A stretch of 64,000 bases of DNA, from the NCBI GenBank assembly GCA_937931165.1, contig CALHCI010000053.1, positions 1-64,000 of the forward strand, read 5' to 3'. Under the pieces are notes generated by a model. It was given only the letters and a program-made list of their open reading frames with translations. It did not search any database and was not told the origin of the DNA. Shown here piece after piece: positions 51,307-59,948 of this stretch. Origin of the DNA: an uncultured Granulosicoccaceae bacterium (GTDB lineage: Bacteria; Pseudomonadota; Gammaproteobacteria; Granulosicoccales; Granulosicoccaceae). Within the stretch, counting starts at the first letter, position 1. Each line of letters opens with the position of its first letter. The translations under genes and the position numbers were made by a program.

Positions 51307-52935
51307 TTATTTGAGGTGAAAGCTTGGGTGCTGACAAAGAATCCACAGCAGATTGCGTAGCTTTCGGCTCTGGTGGGTAGTGTTTTGCGGGGTGTAGTTA
51401 ACGGGGGTTTCAGTACCGTCGCTACTAATCTCGACGTTCATGTAATTGATTAAATCCTGTCTTTCGGTGTCATCAAGTGATACCCCTAACAGCATCGCTA
51501 CATGATCTACAACTTCTACTGCGGTGGTTGCACCGGCAGGTTGAATCGCAGCGCCAATGTCGTAGCCTGCTTCTTCCTGATTGTTTCGGTTGGTGATCAG
51601 TTCATTGACAAAGTTAGGCATAGCCACCCCGGTTGCATGGCTGTTGATTTTGTCGTCACCCTGCGGCCAGCCTTCCACACTCGGTGGACGAGATGGCAGG
51701 CTTTCCATTTCGGTCAGATAGCGTCGGTATTGCCAGTTGCTTTCTGTTAAGCCGGTGGTGCGAACCAGCCCGACTACCTGTTCATAGAAATCTCGAATCA
51801 AACCTTCTCTGGCAGACTCTGAAAAGAACGACTCGGAAAGAAACAGCGTTTTAAGTGCCGGTCCAACATTCAGGCTGTTCTGGCGTAATTCGTTGGCAAA
51901 CGCATTGACTAACGCCTCTGGCGGATTGTCGCTGTGAAAGTGTCTGAGCAGTTTGCGGCTTAAATAGCCGGCCACCAGATCGGAGCCACCGGCATCTGCA
52001 TGTTGCATGGTAAGGTCAACCATAACACCATAATCATCGTTGCCAAGATCGTGACTAACGTTGCTGCCAAGGGGTTGTTTGCTGCCGACGGCTTTACTTT
52101 CAGGGTCAAAGATCACCTGCGTCAATCCGGTACCTGGATTGTATTGGCGACGCCAGCCGGTGAAAGCGCGTGATGCTTCAATAACATCGGTTTCGGTGTA
52201 GCCGTTGTCGACTCCCAGTGTGTATAACTCCCAGAATTCTCGGGCATAGTTTTCATTGGGTGCAAACTTGCTGTTGTCTGCGCCATCGAGAAAGATCAAC
52301 ATGGCTCCGTGACGAGATACATCGAGCAGCAGATCGCGAAAATTGCCGGTGCCCCTCTCGCGAAGCATATTGATAAAATCAATCATCAGGTGATCTTCTT
52401 CACCGCTGAAAGTTTCAAAGTCCACGCCGAAGTGGTCCTGCCAGAACATGCCCATGACTTCCTGAAAGGCGTTAGGGTTGTTCATTAGCAGGTGAATATT
52501 CCAGTCCACCACATCAGATACACTGGGGAATTTACCTTCGAAACCTGCCGGGTCATCGTCGTTGATCAGCAACGCATTAGCGTCCGCTTCAAATGGTTGA
52601 CTCCCTGTCGGAGCGAAAGCCATCATCTCGTCAATGTAGACGGATAGTCCTTTAGATTGAACAAGTTCCGGCGTACCAGGCTGGATACCAAAGTGTGTTC
52701 TGGACAGAAAATGCCTGATGTCGGCTTCTGAGAATTCAGTTTTAGGACTGAGAGAGGAATCGTTATAGATGACGTTTGGGGTAGCAGATCCACTATTGCC
52801 GCCACCCGGGGTTGCCGCACCCGTTGCGGGGGAATCCGATCCCCCTCCACCACAAGCCACCACTGCGGATGTCAAGAGTGTCAGTAACAACTTCCTGGCT
52901 AACCCGCCGGTAGCCTGAACAAGCCTGTTCTCCAT
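51307..52935 (-). CDS. DUF1800-domain lipoprotein
   Basis: The 542-residue protein has a lipoprotein-type start (LLLTLLTSAVVACGGGGSD). The body shows the DUF1800 motifs HFLSRTHFGIQPG, MGMFWQDHFGVDF, NENYAREFWELYTLGVDNGYTETDVIEASRAFTGWR and LLRHFHSDNPPEALV. The family is exported and always found with DUF1501; no enzymatic role is proven. The Ser/Gly/Thr-rich linker after the lipobox is typical of surface lipoproteins. The gene begins the two-gene leftward unit. Confidence 0.92.
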   Translation of the reverse strand: MENRLVQATGGLARKLLLTLLTSAVVACGGGGSDSPATGAATPGGGNSGSATPNVIYNDSSLSPKTEFSEADIRHFLSRTHFGIQPGTPELVQSKGLSVYIDEMMAFAPTGSQPFEADANALLINDDDPAGFEGKFPSVSDVVDWNIHLLMNNPNAFQEVMGMFWQDHFGVDFETFSGEEDHLMIDFINMLRERGTGNFRDLLLDVSRHGAMLIFLDGADNSKFAPNENYAREFWELYTLGVDNGYTETDVIEASRAFTGWRRQYNPGTGLTQVIFDPESKAVGSKQPLGSNVSHDLGNDDYGVMVDLTMQHADAGGSDLVAGYLSRKLLRHFHSDNPPEALVNAFANELRQNSLNVGPALKTLFLSESFFSESAREGLIRDFYEQVVGLVRTTGLTESNWQYRRYLTEMESLPSRPPSVEGWPQGDDKINSHATGVAMPNFVNELITNRNNQEEAGYDIGAAIQPAGATTAVEVVDHVAMLLGVSLDDTERQDLINYMNVEISSDGTETPVNYTPQNTTHQSRKLRNLLWILCQHPSFHLK

Positions 52936-53087
52936 GTTCGCGCCTTCTGTTTGCTGTATGAAAACAACTATTCGAACGATGTGAGGTATTCGGCTTGCCG
53001 GGAATTATCTTTAAGTGTTGTGCGTTAACAGGCGTTAAATCTTTTGAAATCCAGATCAGAACCACATTTTTTTCTGAAAACGTATGC

Positions 53088-53342
53088 TCAGGGGTTGCTG
53101 ACAAAACGCCTGATCATTTTTACTGAGGAATAGGTAGAGACGCAATAAGGTACGGAGTAGGTGAGTGCGATCTGCATGAGGTTGGTCAGGGAAAAAGCGC
53201 CACTCATCATGTCTGGCACGTGGTTTATAATGCAAAGTACCGTGCCGACCACTAACGCGATTTTACCTGCAGTACGCCTTACCGGAGCGCTCAGTGCAAT
53301 GGATAGAAATGTCGGATCTTCACCGAACTCCTGATTTTTCAT
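53088..53342 (-). CDS. NrtS-like nitrate/nitrite transporter protein
   Basis: This 84-residue protein has two hydrophobic helices (residues 24-44 and 55-76) and the motif KIALVVGTVLCIINH then QIALTYSVPYCVSTYSSVK. That fits NrtS, a small membrane protein proposed to move nitrate or nitrite. It stands alone, with no nitrate reductase or regulator next to it, so the role cannot be confirmed from context. It is divergent from the VOC gene across a region holding a tandem repeat. Confidence 0.68.
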   Translation of the reverse strand: MKNQEFGEDPTFLSIALSAPVRRTAGKIALVVGTVLCIINHVPDMMSGAFSLTNLMQIALTYSVPYCVSTYSSVKMIRRFVSNP

Positions 53343-53428
53343 TTAGCGATCCGTTTTCTTTGCGCGCAGTACATTTGGCATAAGATCCTGTTTCAGCGAA
53401 GTGTAGCACCCGCAGGTCCGGGCCGTCG

Positions 53429-53466
53429 GTAGCCGGTTTGAGTTTATGTAGCCGGTTTGAGTTTAT
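53429..53466 (+). repeat. Perfect 19-base tandem duplication
   Basis: GTAGCCGGTTTGAGTTTAT occurs at 53429-53447 and again at 53448-53466 in the divergent region between the NrtS-like and VOC genes. Like the 15-base copy after dsbC it looks recent. Confidence 0.9.
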
Positions 53467-53504
53467 ACTCAACGAATCGAAGGCGGATATTGCAGGATGT
53501 AAGT

Positions 53505-53879
53505 ATGATTGATCACATTGGTATATCAGTAAGCAATGTTCACGCGAGTATACGTTTTTACACACGGGCACTTAAGCCGTTGGGCATGCAAGTGCTTGGT
53601 GAAGACAATGGCTGGGTGGGCTTTGGGGAGAACCAACAGGCTGTGTTCTGGTTTGGTATAGAAGAGATAATACAAGCACCCATGCATATTGCATTTAGTG
53701 CCCGGTCCAGAGACATGGTCGATCAGTTTTATAATGCGGCCATTGCTGCCGGTGGAAAGTGTAACGGTAGCCCGGGTGAGCGTGCCCGATATCATCCGCA
53801 TTACTATGCTGCTTTTGTGATTGATCCCGATGGACACAACGTTGAGGCAGTGTGCCATCAACCGGCAGAGACACACTAA
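53505..53879 (+). CDS. VOC-family (glyoxalase/dioxygenase-fold) protein
   Basis: The product from the ATG at 53505 is 124 residues. It starts MIDHIGISVSNVHASIRFYT, then has MHIAFSARSRDMVDQFYNAA and FVIDPDGHNVEAVC, the paired beta-alpha-beta-beta-beta units of the VOC superfamily with His5, Glu-type and His metal sites. AGGA at 53494-53497 gives a good ribosome site, while the longer frame to 53457 lacks one. The substrate is unknown. It overlaps the GNAT gene (TAATG), so both are co-translated. Confidence 0.85.
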   Translation: MIDHIGISVSNVHASIRFYTRALKPLGMQVLGEDNGWVGFGENQQAVFWFGIEEIIQAPMHIAFSARSRDMVDQFYNAAIAAGGKCNGSPGERARYHPHYYAAFVIDPDGHNVEAVCHQPAETH

Positions 53880-54370
53880 TGGCTGATATGCTGGTCAATT
53901 TGTACACTCCGAGAGCGGTGGACCGACGCGCTGCACTGGAGTCTGATGGTATCGTTGTTAAGCGTGCGCTGGCGCTCGATAAGAAAACTATTATCGAGTT
54001 TGTCCAGGATCGTTTTAGTGAGCACAGCGCAGGCTGGGCAGATGAATGTGCCGTAGCACTTTGCAGGCAACCGTGCGGTTGCTTTGTTGCCGTGGATCAG
54101 CAGCGTCCAGTTGGCTTTGCCTGTTACGATGCAACCGCAAAAGGCATGGTCGGGCCAATCGCGGTTGATGCTGACTATCGCCATCGTGGCATTGCAACAG
54201 TATTGCTAAATAAATGTTTTGAAGCGATGAAGATAGATGGTTATGCCTACGCGGTTATTGGTTGGGTAAGCTCTGAAGCGTTCTATCGCAAAACTTGTGG
54301 TGCTCTGGCTATACCGGGTAGTGAACCCGGAATCTATAGTCGTATGCTAAAGCATGAAAAGCTGCTGTAG
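53879..54370 (+). CDS. GNAT-family N-acetyltransferase
   Basis: From the ATG at 53879 the product is 163 residues. The acetyl-CoA binding region is MVGPIAVDADYRHRGIATVLLNKCF (residues about 90-115) with the Q/RxxGxG/A-type loop HRGIA, followed by WVSSEAFYRKTCGA. It should transfer acetyl from acetyl-CoA to a small molecule or protein; the target is not visible. It overlaps the VOC gene by one base. A longer frame to 53852 exists but would start inside the VOC gene. Confidence 0.88.
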   Translation: MADMLVNLYTPRAVDRRAALESDGIVVKRALALDKKTIIEFVQDRFSEHSAGWADECAVALCRQPCGCFVAVDQQRPVGFACYDATAKGMVGPIAVDADYRHRGIATVLLNKCFEAMKIDGYAYAVIGWVSSEAFYRKTCGALAIPGSEPGIYSRMLKHEKLL

Positions 54371-54405
54371 CGATTGTTACCGTTCGCGTTAGTCTATTTA
54401 TTAAT

Positions 54406-55521
54406 TTACTGAGGCAGATAGCGTGCTTTCCATAGCGTTGCCAGCGCATCAGCTGCGGCGTTGGACTGATCATCCAGTTTGCTTCTGCACAGTGTGCCGG
54501 CATCTAAGTCATCGGTGTAGTTGTTTGCCAGTGCCACCTCTACCCATGCAGCACATTTAACGTAATCCTGCTCTGCGCCCAGGCCATCATGGTGCAGTAC
54601 GCCAAGCGTGTACTGCGCATGCGGGTGCCCTTGTTCTGCGGCCAGGCGATACCATTTTACCGCTTCAGTGTAGTCAGGTTTAATTCGATTGCCTTCATGG
54701 TAAAGCGAGCCGAGTAGCGTTTGTGCTTCTGCATTGCCGAGGTTAGCCGCTTTGACGTACCAGTTTTTTGCTTTACTGAAATCACGTTCAACACCGATGC
54801 CTTCGCTGTACATATAACCGAGCTTTTGTTGTGCCTTGTCGTTGCCGCTAATCGCTGACTCAAGCCACCATTCACGTGCATTGAGGTAGTCCTGTCTGAC
54901 ACCGACGCCCTGGTAGTACATATTGCCCAGCTCGTACTGCGCTGTGCGGTCGCCCTGCATCGAGGCGAGTTCCAGCCACAGCCGCGCCTGTTCAAGATCG
55001 CGGGTAACGCCATCGCCATTGGCATAGGCCTTACCGAGCAGTAGCTGTGATGGAATATGACCGCGCTCAGCCCGCCATGTCACAACACTGATATCGTCTG
55101 TGCGGTGCTGCGGCCTGGCAGATGGTTGAATCGATGGTGGTGACACTGTGTGATCATTGTTAGCGACCTGATTTGCATCTGTGGCTGGATCGTCGTTAGT
55201 CGTGTCTGCGATAGCGGTTTCTACACCGGCAGGGGCGGTTAGCGTGTCGGTTGTTATTGGTTCCTGCGTGATTTCTGCAACGACGGGTTCTGTAACGATC
55301 GCCGGTGAGTCGTCCGCAGCGGTCTCTGCGGCGGGCGGCAGTGTAGGAATTTGCAGCCGATTGGTGTCTGCTGTTGTTTCGGGTGCCTGAGGCAGTTCTG
55401 GAATTTCCAGCCTTGTCGTTGGGACAGGGGGTTCCGCTGGCTCATCGACACTGGTGGCGCAGCCGGTGAGCAACAAAGCGGATAGTGGCAGAGCTATAGC
55501 CAGGGAATGTGTTGATTTCAT
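54406..55521 (-). CDS. Sel1-repeat lipoprotein
   Basis: From the ATG at 55521 the product is 371 residues. It has a lipobox LLLTGC (Cys near residue 21), then a Pro/Glu/Thr-rich linker (about 25-150) and Sel1 repeats: AQYELGNMYYQGVGV, AQQKLGYMYSEGIGV, AQTLLGSLYHEGNRI and AQYTLGVLHHDGLGA. Sel1 repeats form alpha-solenoids that bind other proteins, often in cell-envelope or secretion contexts. The frame is open to 55605, but that extension would hide the signal peptide. It is convergent with the GNAT gene (36-base gap). Confidence 0.9.
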   Translation of the reverse strand: MKSTHSLAIALPLSALLLTGCATSVDEPAEPPVPTTRLEIPELPQAPETTADTNRLQIPTLPPAAETAADDSPAIVTEPVVAEITQEPITTDTLTAPAGVETAIADTTNDDPATDANQVANNDHTVSPPSIQPSARPQHRTDDISVVTWRAERGHIPSQLLLGKAYANGDGVTRDLEQARLWLELASMQGDRTAQYELGNMYYQGVGVRQDYLNAREWWLESAISGNDKAQQKLGYMYSEGIGVERDFSKAKNWYVKAANLGNAEAQTLLGSLYHEGNRIKPDYTEAVKWYRLAAEQGHPHAQYTLGVLHHDGLGAEQDYVKCAAWVEVALANNYTDDLDAGTLCRSKLDDQSNAAADALATLWKARYLPQ

Positions 55522-55635
55522 GTTTCGGAACGTGCGATCAGCGAATGGCCATTTTACACCACATCCGGCCGTCAGTTGTATAGCCCCCGGGCTATCACCG
55601 GTCACCGGTTCAGGTCAATGGCCCAGGCCACCGGT

Positions 55636-56106
55636 TTAGGCAATACCGGCGTCCAGACTGGCCGCCATCAGCGTACCCAGCTCTTCTACCTGATCGACAA
55701 ATTCATTGCGATAGCTGCCATGACACAACAGTGGCTCGCGCAGCGCCTTCCATCGCAAGCCGGTAATGATCCGCTCGACTGCGGTGATGGTGCCGGTACC
55801 ATCGAGACCTGCACGTACATAAAGCGCGTAAGGTGTGCCTTGTTTTTTTTCAAGCACTGGATAATACACACGGTCGAAAAAATCCTTGAGTGCACCACTC
55901 ATGTAGCCAAAATTTTCGGTGGTGCCGAGCAGCAGCCCGTCTGCAGCAAGTACTTCACCAACCCCTGCTTCAAACGGTGTGAGCAAACGTGCATCAACAG
56001 CGTCAATATCTTTGTGTTGCGCACCGCGCAGTGCAGCTTCAGCCAATGCCCGTGTATTGTCAGATGGCATGTTGGCGACAATTAAAAGCTGCTTTTTACT
56101 GCTCAT
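55636..56106 (-). CDS. Flavodoxin-fold NAD(P)H:FMN oxidoreductase-like protein
   Basis: The 156-residue protein has the flavodoxin fold: LLIVANMPSDNTRALAEAALRGA (FMN phosphate loop, residues 7-29), GLLLGTTENFGYMSGALKDFFDRVYYPVLEKK and YVRAGLDGTGTITAVERII. This fits NADPH-dependent FMN reductases and related quinone reductases. The function in the cell is not known. Its start overlaps the rdgC stop by four bases (56103-56106), so it is translated after rdgC. Confidence 0.82.
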   Translation of the reverse strand: MSSKKQLLIVANMPSDNTRALAEAALRGAQHKDIDAVDARLLTPFEAGVGEVLAADGLLLGTTENFGYMSGALKDFFDRVYYPVLEKKQGTPYALYVRAGLDGTGTITAVERIITGLRWKALREPLLCHGSYRNEFVDQVEELGTLMAASLDAGIA

Positions 56107-57023
56107 GGATCGGTCGATTGCTTGTAGCCGCCAAATATCTCGATCAGGCGTGGAAACAATGTGGAGAATTCCAGTGCCATCAGTGAGAAGTTACTGTCGA
56201 ATACGGCACGGCTATCAAGATCGGCCATGTCGGCGCCGTCTTCAGGATTTGTGTCAACGAACTTGATTTTGCTGAAGACAAATTCATCGTCCAGCACAAA
56301 ATTAACCGTTTCATTCAGCGTTAAGCCGATTTTTTGTACGTGCTTGCCGGTGGTTGAAAGCGCGCGTATCTCATCACTGGTCAGGTCTTGCTTGTTGCAA
56401 CGCACTGTGCCCGAAGCGTTGTCTTCATCCTGCAGCACGCATTCGTCACCCATTTCCAGATCTTTGGGGAGTTTGCGCGTGCCTTTCAGCCAGCGGGTGT
56501 AGAGTCCGGCCTGGCCAATTTCAGTTTGCACCGGTGCAATTGGCAGTGACCCCAGAGATTCCCGCAACAGCGTAGTACATTGATCGATTTTCTTGGCGCT
56601 GGAATTGTCGATCACCAGTAACCCTTGCTTCGGCATGATGAGTATTTGTTCGTAAGATGATTTGGTAAATGCCTGTGGCGTGAGCTCCATGACAACGTTG
56701 TCGCGGATATCGAGCTTTTCTTTGCCACGAATTTTCCGTTCCAGCGTGTGCTCAAGCTTCTGGATACGCTCTGCCATGTGATCAGCGATGACGCTGGCAG
56801 GCAGAATCCGCTCTTCGCGGCGTGCCTTCAGCAGCATAAAGCCACTCGCGGTGTGCACCAGTTGCTCACTGTCGTCGCCCATTGGCGGTACCCAGCCGTA
56901 ACTCAACAGTTGCCTGCGGTTAACCGGTTCGTATGCTTTGGTGGCAAGGGCTTCCTCGAGCGCTTCCGGTGTCATCGTAAACTCATCGATGAACTGGAAT
57001 AGACTTGCTGCTTTAAACCACAT
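56103..57023 (-). CDS. rdgC: Recombination-associated protein RdgC
   Basis: RdgC is a ring-shaped DNA-binding protein that limits RecA and is needed in some recombination-deficient strains. The 306-residue product has the expected start MWFKAASLFQFIDEF and the core QLLSYGWVPPMGD, LLKARREERILPASVI and KLDIRDNVVMELTPQAF. Length matches E. coli RdgC (303 residues). It overlaps the FMN reductase gene by four bases and may be co-transcribed with it. Confidence 0.94.
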   Translation of the reverse strand: MWFKAASLFQFIDEFTMTPEALEEALATKAYEPVNRRQLLSYGWVPPMGDDSEQLVHTASGFMLLKARREERILPASVIADHMAERIQKLEHTLERKIRGKEKLDIRDNVVMELTPQAFTKSSYEQILIMPKQGLLVIDNSSAKKIDQCTTLLRESLGSLPIAPVQTEIGQAGLYTRWLKGTRKLPKDLEMGDECVLQDEDNASGTVRCNKQDLTSDEIRALSTTGKHVQKIGLTLNETVNFVLDDEFVFSKIKFVDTNPEDGADMADLDSRAVFDSNFSLMALEFSTLFPRLIEIFGGYKQSTDP

Positions 57024-57145
57024 CGGGGGTGCCTGGCGAGTGTTCGGGGGTCGGTATTGTAACGGAGCAATCAGATCAGTGCTGACTCACATCGACACCT
57101 GATGTAGATTGCTACTGACGACTCCCGCAACTGAATCCGAAGACC

Positions 57146-58087
57146 ATGGCCCGAACCGCGTTTATTACCCACGAAGACTGCGTAAAGCACGAAATGACCC
57201 CGGGGCATCCGGAGCAGCCGGCGCGCATTGGCGCGGTCCTGAACGAATTTGTCACGCAGGGGTTGTTTCAGATGCTGCAAAGGTTCGAGGCCGTTGAAGC
57301 GACGCGCCAGCATTTGTTGCTGGCACATCCTGAGTCGCATGTTAATCATGTGTATGAAAGTGCTCCGGCGGCAAGTGACGGCACGGATCAGTCGCTGGTC
57401 CCGCTCGATCCGGACACCGCGCTCAATCAGTATTCATTGCGTGCAGCATTGCTGGCCGCCGGCGCTGGTGTGCAGGCAGTAGATCTGGTGATGGGGTCTG
57501 AATTCGACAACGCCTTCTGCTGCGTGCGACCCCCCGGACACCACGCGGAAAAAACCCAGGCGATGGGGTTTTGTTTTTTCGGCAGCATTGCTATTGCTGC
57601 ACTGCATGCGCTGGAGCAACCCGGCATCAACCGTGTAGCGATCATTGATTTCGATGTGCACCACGGCAACGGCACCGAAGATCTGATCGGTGATCACGAC
57701 AACATCTTTTTCTGTTCTTCATTTCAGCATCCGTTTTACCCGGGCAAGTTCGGTGCGAATGTGCCCGGTCGCAAAATTAATATTCCACTTGATGCAGGAT
57801 CCGGCGGGGCAGAGTTTAAAGCGCGCATGGAAAGCGAGTGTATGCCAGCGCTTGAAGCATTCAAGCCGGATATGATTTTAATCAGTGCCGGTTTCGACGC
57901 TCACAAAGATGACCCGCTTGGCGGACTCAACTGGACAGAAGACGACTTTGCATGGATTACCCGGGAACTGCTTGGTGTTGCAGAACGGCATTGCAAGGGG
58001 CGTGTGGTTTCTATGCTTGAGGGTGGTTACAATCTCGATGCACTCGGCACCAGTGCAGCGGTACATGTGAAGACATTAATTGCATAA
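57146..58087 (+). CDS. Histone deacetylase-family hydrolase
   Basis: This 313-residue protein is a zinc hydrolase of the HDAC superfamily. It has CVRPPGHHAEKTQAMGFCFF (proton-relay His pair), IIDFDVHHGNGTED with the metal-binding Asp-x-His, SSFQHPFYPG, and ISAGFDAHKDDPLGG with the second metal Asp. In bacteria such enzymes act on acetylpolyamines, acetoin-related or other N-acetyl substrates; no histone role is implied. It is divergent from rdgC. The next gene on the same strand, an unknown membrane protein, starts 70 bases later. Confidence 0.93.
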   Translation: MARTAFITHEDCVKHEMTPGHPEQPARIGAVLNEFVTQGLFQMLQRFEAVEATRQHLLLAHPESHVNHVYESAPAASDGTDQSLVPLDPDTALNQYSLRAALLAAGAGVQAVDLVMGSEFDNAFCCVRPPGHHAEKTQAMGFCFFGSIAIAALHALEQPGINRVAIIDFDVHHGNGTEDLIGDHDNIFFCSSFQHPFYPGKFGANVPGRKINIPLDAGSGGAEFKARMESECMPALEAFKPDMILISAGFDAHKDDPLGGLNWTEDDFAWITRELLGVAERHCKGRVVSMLEGGYNLDALGTSAAVHVKTLIA

Positions 58088-58157
58088 GTGTGATCCCGCG
58101 CGCCGCGGTTACCTGTCGCCGTTTACCCGTATAAGTAACTAACTCTGGCCAATAATA

Positions 58158-58832
58158 ATGTTTGAAGAGTATGCAGAGTATTTCTGGATAGCGCTTTTTG
58201 CAGCGCTTGTTCTTTATGGACTGGCTAATGCGATACAGGTACCGCTGGTTGTAAAAAAATTCTATAAACGAGCGGGGCTTACTGATCAGGGTCAGTCTGT
58301 ATTTGCTGATGAACCGCTGGATCGGTCGGTGCTTCTTAAGGGTATGATGACACCGGCTTTTTATACCGGCACTTATCGTAACCACAACGTTTCGCAGTTT
58401 GAAATGGTTTCGGTTGACCGTCGTAAGTTCACACTGAACAAAGTGGCACGCAAACGCAATCAACTGGTGTGGACAATAACGGCAGTGCATCTTGATACGC
58501 CGTTACCCGAATTTTGTGCCCGTCCGACACGGGTTGTTGAAGCGCCAGGCTACATTTTAGAAGAACAAGGAGTGGTGTTTCCGGAAGATGAAAGCTTTGC
58601 GAATAAAGTGCATGTGATTGCGAAAGACCATGCTGCCGTACGCAAACTTTTTACGGTGTTTGTTCGAGAACGGTTAACCGGTCTTGATCCGGTATCTCTG
58701 GAATCCGTTGGCAACGTGTTAATGTACAAGAGCCCGAGAGCACCACACGACGCTGGTAGTACACTTGAAAAAGAGTTGAATTTACTGGTGGATATTGTTG
58801 AGTCTGTGCTGACTCAATCGGAGAATGGTTGA
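58158..58832 (+). CDS. Hypothetical single-pass membrane protein
   Basis: The 224-residue protein starts with a helix (YAEYFWIALFAALVLYGLANAIQVPLVV, residues about 5-33) and then has a soluble domain of mixed strands: FEMVSVDRRKFTLNKVARK, LVWTITAVHLDTPLPEF and PGYILEEQGVVFPEDE. I do not recognise a family. It is a probable inner-membrane protein with a cytoplasmic or periplasmic domain. It follows the HDAC-family gene on the same strand. Its 3' neighbour region contains the palindromic element at 58889-58954. Confidence 0.7.
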   Translation: MFEEYAEYFWIALFAALVLYGLANAIQVPLVVKKFYKRAGLTDQGQSVFADEPLDRSVLLKGMMTPAFYTGTYRNHNVSQFEMVSVDRRKFTLNKVARKRNQLVWTITAVHLDTPLPEFCARPTRVVEAPGYILEEQGVVFPEDESFANKVHVIAKDHAAVRKLFTVFVRERLTGLDPVSLESVGNVLMYKSPRAPHDAGSTLEKELNLLVDIVESVLTQSENG

Positions 58833-58888
58833 AAGGGTCGTCGGGTTGTTTTTGGTTGTGGTTATAAATGAGTACAAGCCCCCGCGAG

Positions 58889-58954
58889 ACCCTCCCCAGC
58901 GCTTAGACGCTGAGCTTCCTGCAAGTGGGAGGGTACCTGCCATAGCGAGTACCC
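58889..58954. repeat. Palindromic element with alternative hairpins, resembling an IS200/IS605-type end
   Basis: ACCCTCCC (58889-58896) pairs with GGGAGGGT (58927-58934). Inside, CAGCG (58897-58901) pairs with CGCTG (58908-58912). A second pairing, GGGTAC (58931-58936) with GTACCC (58949-58954), competes with the first. The sequence and the trailing GAGCTTCCTGC are like the hairpin ends of IS200/IS605-type elements, but no tnpA or tnpB is present here, so it would be a remnant. Confidence 0.45.
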
Positions 58955-58988
58955 GATTCAAGCTAAGTCAGTGCTTTGAGACCAATAC

Positions 58989-59948
58989 TCAAACAGCAAA
59001 CTGCTTTTGAAAAGCTTGCAAAAAGTTATCTATCTCACCGTGCGGCAGTTGATTAATACCCGCCGCAGCCTTCCTGCCACCACCGGTTGCAAATTGTCTG
59101 CACAGTTCATCAGCGCCTTCGCGGCGGTTGATCGGTGCACGCACACTTACCTGATAGTTATTGTTTTCTATTTCACTTAACAGCGCATGCGCACGGTCAG
59201 GGTGTTCACGGGCAAGTTCGTTACCATAGACGCCACCCACTCTGCGTGACCAGCTGGCCTCAGGGAAAACGAACATCGCACAGTCATTGCTGGCAAAGTG
59301 TGGTCCAATGGCTTTGGCGTTTGCCATATCACTGGCGTAGCCTTCTTTAAGAGTGGCAAACGTACTGTCAGACTGAATGAAGTCAAACGGGTCAGGGTAG
59401 GGCAACAACGCTTTAAAGAGTGCATCCGGTGCAAAAAACAAATCATCTACCGTGGCACCGTAGCCGTTGTAGTTTAACAGCGTGCCCAGTTCTTCAAGGC
59501 TTGCCAGTTGTGCATCGGATAACTTCAAGGGTTCAGCGGCTTCAGCGGCGGCGCGGTGCAGGTTGTCTCCAAAAGCCGCGGTCACCGCCCACGGTAAAAA
59601 CTGATTGTTTAAATGCTTGTTAACTAACAGACCCGTGCACACTTCGGCATCAGTATCGATAGTGGCGCTGAGTGCGGCATGCTCAGGAATATCTCCCGGG
59701 AAGTGGTGGTCAAAATACTGAACCTCCGCACCGTTGTTTAGTGCACTGACCAATGCCTGGTGGTTTTTGTCCATTGAAATATCCAGTACCGTCAGGCGAT
59801 CGCCGGAGGCCGCATCGATTTTTGCCAACAGGTTGATATCGCGTTTTACACCGGTGACCAGTGTCGCTTCTCTGGGTTCTGCAAGGCGCAGTTGCAGCAG
59901 TGCACAGATGCCATCTGCATCACCGTTAAATACATCGTAGTCAGCCAT
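58989..59948 (-). CDS. DHH-family phosphoesterase-like protein
   Basis: From the ATG at 59948 the product is 319 residues. It has the DHH metal motifs YDVFNGDADGICALLQL (residues 4-20), the DHH core in QYFDHHFPGD, and a C-terminal DHHA1-like part with RREGADELCRQFATGGGRKAA. Such proteins hydrolyse phosphodiesters, for example nanoRNA, or linear dinucleotides; the exact substrate is not known. A longer frame to 60137 would lie in pyrD and lacks the family N-terminus, so I start at 59948. The start overlaps the pyrD stop by eight bases. Confidence 0.82.
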   Translation of the reverse strand: MADYDVFNGDADGICALLQLRLAEPREATLVTGVKRDINLLAKIDAASGDRLTVLDISMDKNHQALVSALNNGAEVQYFDHHFPGDIPEHAALSATIDTDAEVCTGLLVNKHLNNQFLPWAVTAAFGDNLHRAAAEAAEPLKLSDAQLASLEELGTLLNYNGYGATVDDLFFAPDALFKALLPYPDPFDFIQSDSTFATLKEGYASDMANAKAIGPHFASNDCAMFVFPEASWSRRVGGVYGNELAREHPDRAHALLSEIENNNYQVSVRAPINRREGADELCRQFATGGGRKAAAGINQLPHGEIDNFLQAFQKQFAV

